Positions 61,372 to 64,000 of a stretch of DNA of 64,000 nucleotides are shown here, piece after piece. The stretch spans positions 121,033 to 185,032 of the forward strand of contig NZ_JAWHTD010000007.1 of the NCBI RefSeq assembly GCF_032586235.1, given 5' to 3'. The number at the start of each line of letters is the position of its first letter. Position 1 is the first letter of the stretch. The notes under the pieces were generated by a model that saw nothing but the letters and a program-made list of their open reading frames with translations, made no database searches and was not told the DNA's origin. The DNA comes from Aestuariicoccus sp032586235 (lineage in GTDB: Bacteria; Pseudomonadota; Alphaproteobacteria; Rhodobacterales; Rhodobacteraceae). The position numbers were made by a program, and so were the translations under genes.

Positions 61372-63747
61372 ATGTTCCTCAAGCATTCCAAGATCGCCCC
61401 CGCCCGGATGTCGGGCATCCTTGACGCCGCCGAGGCCGCGGCGCGCGCGATCCCTCCGGCCTTCCCGCTGGAAGCGACCGTCGCCGTGAACCCCTTCCTC
61501 GGCCAGACCGGCGAGGATCTGGCCACCGCCTCGGCCCGGCTGACCCGCGTTGCGGGTCTGCGGACGACGCAAGGCATGGCCGATTACGCCGCCGCGATCC
61601 AGGCGGGCAAGATCGCCGACGACGACATCGCCGAGGCGCTGGCGGCCTCGACCGCCCCGGCCCGGCCCGCGAGCCTGGCCGCGCTGAAAGCGATGATCGA
61701 CAGCCCCGGTGCCCCCGAGCCCGCCAAGGCGCTGCCCACCGTCGCCGATCTGGCGGCAGAGGCCACCGGGACCGACTGGCCCTCGATCATCGAAAAGACC
61801 TTTGGCCTCTGGGCCGCGGGGCAGTTCGACCGGGGTCAGGCGCTCTGGTCGCCCAATCCGACCGACGATTGCTTTGCCGCCTGGCGCGCCTGGGCCGGGC
61901 ACGACCTGACGCCCGAGATCGCCGGGCTGAGCGGGTTCTGCGCCCATGTGATCGCCGCGCCGGATACTGCCGAACGCGCCATCCTGCGCGCCGCCGACAC
62001 GCTGGGGCTGACCGAGGTTGCCGCCGAGACCGCCTTCCACCGGCTCTACATGGACCTCGGCGGCTGGTCGCAGCACGCGCGCTGGCTGCTCTGGCAGGCC
62101 GAGCTTGAGGGCAGGACCGATGCGACGCTCGCAGCACTTCTGGCGATCCGGCTGATCTGGGAAGAGGCGCTTTTGGCCCATGTGCCCGGCGTGGCCGAGG
62201 CCTGGGCCAAGACCGCCGCCACCCATGCCGCACCGGTCGAAGCTTCGGGCCACGAGGTGGCGCTGGCCATCCTGCAGGACGCCGCCGACCGTGGGCACCA
62301 GCGCAGGCTGGCCGCGGCGCTCGACGGCGCGGCACCGGCGGGCGAGCGGCCTTTCCTGCAGGCGGCCTTCTGCATCGACGTGCGGTCCGAGGTGTTCCGG
62401 CGGGCGCTGGAAGGCGTCGATCCGTCGATCGAGACCATCGGTTTCGCCGGGTTCTTCGGCCTGCCGCTGTCGCACAGGCCGCAGGGGTCCGACGTGGCCG
62501 GGGCGCATCTGCCGGTCCTCTTGAACCCCGCGTTGGAGACGACCAGCCAGGGCGACGCCAAAACCGACGAGGACATGCGCATCGCCGCGCGGGCGGTGCG
62601 GGCCTGGGGCCGGTTCCGGCAGGCTGCGGTTTCGTCCTTTGCCTTCGTCGAGGCCGCGGGCCCGGTCTATGCCGGCAAGCTGGTGCGCGACGCGCTGGGG
62701 CTCGGGGGCGCGATGCCTGCGCCAAGCCCCGCGCCGCAGGTCACCGGCGGGCTGTCGTCCGAGGCCAAGGCCGACACCGCCGCCGCCGTGCTCAAGGCGA
62801 TGAGCCTGACCGAAGGGCACGGCAACATCGTCCTGCTGCTGGGCCATGGCGGTAGCGTCACCAACAACCCGCATGAAAGCGCCTATCACTGCGGCGCCTG
62901 CGGCGGTCACACCGGCGAGGTTTCGGCCCGGGTGCTGGCGGCGCTGCTGAACGACCCGGAAACGCGCGCCGGTCTGCCCGAGCGGGGCATCACCCTGCCC
63001 GAGGACACGCTCTTTGTCGCGGGTCTGCACGACACCACGACCGACGAGATTACGCTTTACGACACCGACACCGGCACTGCCGATCTGAGCAAGGTCAGCG
63101 GCTGGATGACGCAGGCGGGGCGGATCGCACGGGCGGAGCGGGCGCAGTCTCTGCCGGGTGCCAGTGCCGACACCGTGGCGGCGCGGGCGCTCAACTGGGC
63201 CGAGGTGCGGCCCGAATGGGGGCTTGCGGGCTGCGCGGCCTTCGTCGCCGCGCCGCGCAATGCGACCGCCGGCAAGGACCTTGGCGGGCGGGCCTTCCTG
63301 CACAGCTACGACTGGCAGGCCGACGCGGGCTTTGGCACGCTCGAGCTGATCCTCACCGCGCCGGTGGTCGTGGCCAGCTGGATCAGCCTGCAATATTACG
63401 GCTCGTCCGTCGCGCCCGAAGTCTTCGGCAGCGGCAACAAGCTGATCCACAACGTCGTCGGCGGCATCGGCGTGATCGAGGGCAACGGCGGCGGCCTGCG
63501 GGCGGGCCTGCCGTGGCAGTCGGTGCATGACGGCGCGGCGCTGGTACACGAGCCGCTGCGGCTGTCGGTCATGATCGAGGCCCCGCGCGAGGCGATCGCC
63601 GATGTTCTCGAACGGCACCCGGAGGTGCGGGCGCTTTTCGACAACGGCTGGCTGCACCTCTTCACGCTGAAGAATGGCCAGGTCGACGCGCGCTACCGCT
63701 CCGGCCTGTCGTGGGAGCCGCAGGTCACCACCGATCTGGCCGCGTAA
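61372..63747 (+). CDS. dabA: DAB system carbonic-anhydrase-like subunit DabA (DUF2309)
   Basis: 791 residues from ATG 61372, which has GGAGACC six bases upstream; the ATG at 61360 lacks one. The zinc/active-site residues of DabA are conserved: Cys334 and Asp336 in AFCIDVRSE, His492 in LLGHGGS and Cys507 in YHCGACGG, the latter pair 15 apart as in Halothiobacillus DabA2. DabA hydrates CO2 to bicarbonate in a one-way, energy-coupled manner with DabB, so inorganic carbon accumulates in the cytoplasm. The reading frame is intact. Confidence 0.96.
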   Translation: MFLKHSKIAPARMSGILDAAEAAARAIPPAFPLEATVAVNPFLGQTGEDLATASARLTRVAGLRTTQGMADYAAAIQAGKIADDDIAEALAASTAPARPASLAALKAMIDSPGAPEPAKALPTVADLAAEATGTDWPSIIEKTFGLWAAGQFDRGQALWSPNPTDDCFAAWRAWAGHDLTPEIAGLSGFCAHVIAAPDTAERAILRAADTLGLTEVAAETAFHRLYMDLGGWSQHARWLLWQAELEGRTDATLAALLAIRLIWEEALLAHVPGVAEAWAKTAATHAAPVEASGHEVALAILQDAADRGHQRRLAAALDGAAPAGERPFLQAAFCIDVRSEVFRRALEGVDPSIETIGFAGFFGLPLSHRPQGSDVAGAHLPVLLNPALETTSQGDAKTDEDMRIAARAVRAWGRFRQAAVSSFAFVEAAGPVYAGKLVRDALGLGGAMPAPSPAPQVTGGLSSEAKADTAAAVLKAMSLTEGHGNIVLLLGHGGSVTNNPHESAYHCGACGGHTGEVSARVLAALLNDPETRAGLPERGITLPEDTLFVAGLHDTTTDEITLYDTDTGTADLSKVSGWMTQAGRIARAERAQSLPGASADTVAARALNWAEVRPEWGLAGCAAFVAAPRNATAGKDLGGRAFLHSYDWQADAGFGTLELILTAPVVVASWISLQYYGSSVAPEVFGSGNKLIHNVVGGIGVIEGNGGGLRAGLPWQSVHDGAALVHEPLRLSVMIEAPREAIADVLERHPEVRALFDNGWLHLFTLKNGQVDARYRSGLSWEPQVTTDLAA

Positions 63748-63774
63748 CGGCCCCCGCGACTGTCAATCAACACA

Positions 63775-63800
63775 GCGCCCCGGCATGTTTGTCGGGGCGC
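63775..63800 (+). terminator. Hairpin after dabA
   Basis: GCGCCCCG (63775-63782) pairs with CGGGGCGC (63793-63800), 10-base loop, 27 bases after the dabA stop. No T run, so it may be a weak or rho-assisted terminator. Confidence 0.55.
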
Positions 63801-63835
63801 AAAGCGTTTCGAGCTTTGGATAGCAACTGTATCTG

Positions 63836-64000
63836 TCAGGTGGCCGGGGCGGCCCATTTCTGACGGTTTTTGCATAGTGCGTTTGCGATTATGACGAGCT
63901 TTCTGGCAACGGCGGTGATGATGACTTTGTGCGGCTTGCCGGCCTTTCGGAGGCGATCTGCGAAGGACTTCAGGCTTGGGTTGTGATGTGCCGCCACCAA
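63836..64000 (-). mobile_element. IS110-family transposase, C-terminal end (cut by window edge)
   Basis: The minus strand is open from base 64000 to a TGA at 63836-63838: LVAAHHNPSLKSFADRLRKA, then GKPHKVIITAVARKLVIIAN and ALCKNRQKW. The words RLRKAGKPxKVxxTAVARKLxxIxNA are the C-terminal end of IS110/IS1111-type transposases (transposase IS116/IS110/IS902 domain). The ending looks complete. The rest lies beyond the window. Confidence 0.85.

Noticed and set aside
61300..63657. Minus-strand frame of 785 codons
   Set aside because: Antisense to dabA, which has every expected active-site residue.

Overview
The window is a high-GC chromosomal segment of an alphaproteobacterium. Gene content, codon bias and gene order point to Rhodobacteraceae (the roseobacter/Rhodobacter group): a dcw cell-division cluster read on the minus strand, aerobic cobaltochelatase genes cobS and cobT, a bolA/J-domain pair, gatB, and recN-bamD-lpxC next to ftsZ. 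This is inferred from gene content; there is no rRNA or tRNA in the window to confirm it.

Layout. 1-9991: the end of an RND efflux permease, a photolyase-like gene with a DUF2256 partner, then pepN, an SDR dehydrogenase, a membrane protein and an acyltransferase on the plus strand, and a secreted lytic transglycosylase on the minus strand. 10060-15698: gatB, a DUF4177 gene, divergent bolA and J-domain genes, a three-gene XRE/membrane operon with no family I recognise, and a fumarylacetoacetase-like hydrolase. A 70-base run of G (15746-15815) follows. 16006-18522: msrB, a fasciclin protein and an ECF sigma/anti-sigma pair on the minus strand. 18740-26739: cobS, a small exported protein, cobT, a winged-helix/hydrolase fusion, an aminopeptidase P, a DUF427 protein and a sulfotransferase-like protein.

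27126-51736 is almost entirely minus strand. Read in the direction of transcription it runs mraZ, rsmH, ftsL, ftsI, murE, murF, mraY, an FrhB/BciB-like gene, a membrane gene, murD, murB, ddl, ftsQ, ftsA, (LysR and DUF4242 inserted), ftsZ, lpxC, bamD, recN, and a ClC chloride channel. Two departures stand out. The usual ftsW-murG-murC block between murD and murB is missing and a palindromic repeat sits in its place. The ftsA-ftsZ pair is split by an oppositely oriented LysR gene and a DUF4242 gene. Upstream of mraZ there is a long leader ending in a strong intrinsic terminator, the arrangement known from the UpsM small RNA of Rhodobacter sphaeroides.

52500-54550 is a gene graveyard holding fragments of a methyltransferase-like gene, an IS3 transposase and a ketopantoate reductase, followed by about 1.6 kb with no convincing intact gene. 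54555-64000 holds a DUF1127-like protein, an HxlR regulator with a sterol-carrier-like tail, a LuxR-type regulator fused to a hydrolase fold that has lost its catalytic serine and histidine, a periplasmic rhodanese, a small XRE regulator, and a LysR-dabB-dabA module, which is an inorganic-carbon accumulation (DAB) system. The window ends inside an IS110-family transposase.

Dispersed repeats tie the regions together: a 144-145 bp palindromic element present in opposite orientations at 26964-27107 and 40316-40460, and a short 3'-flanking motif at five positions.
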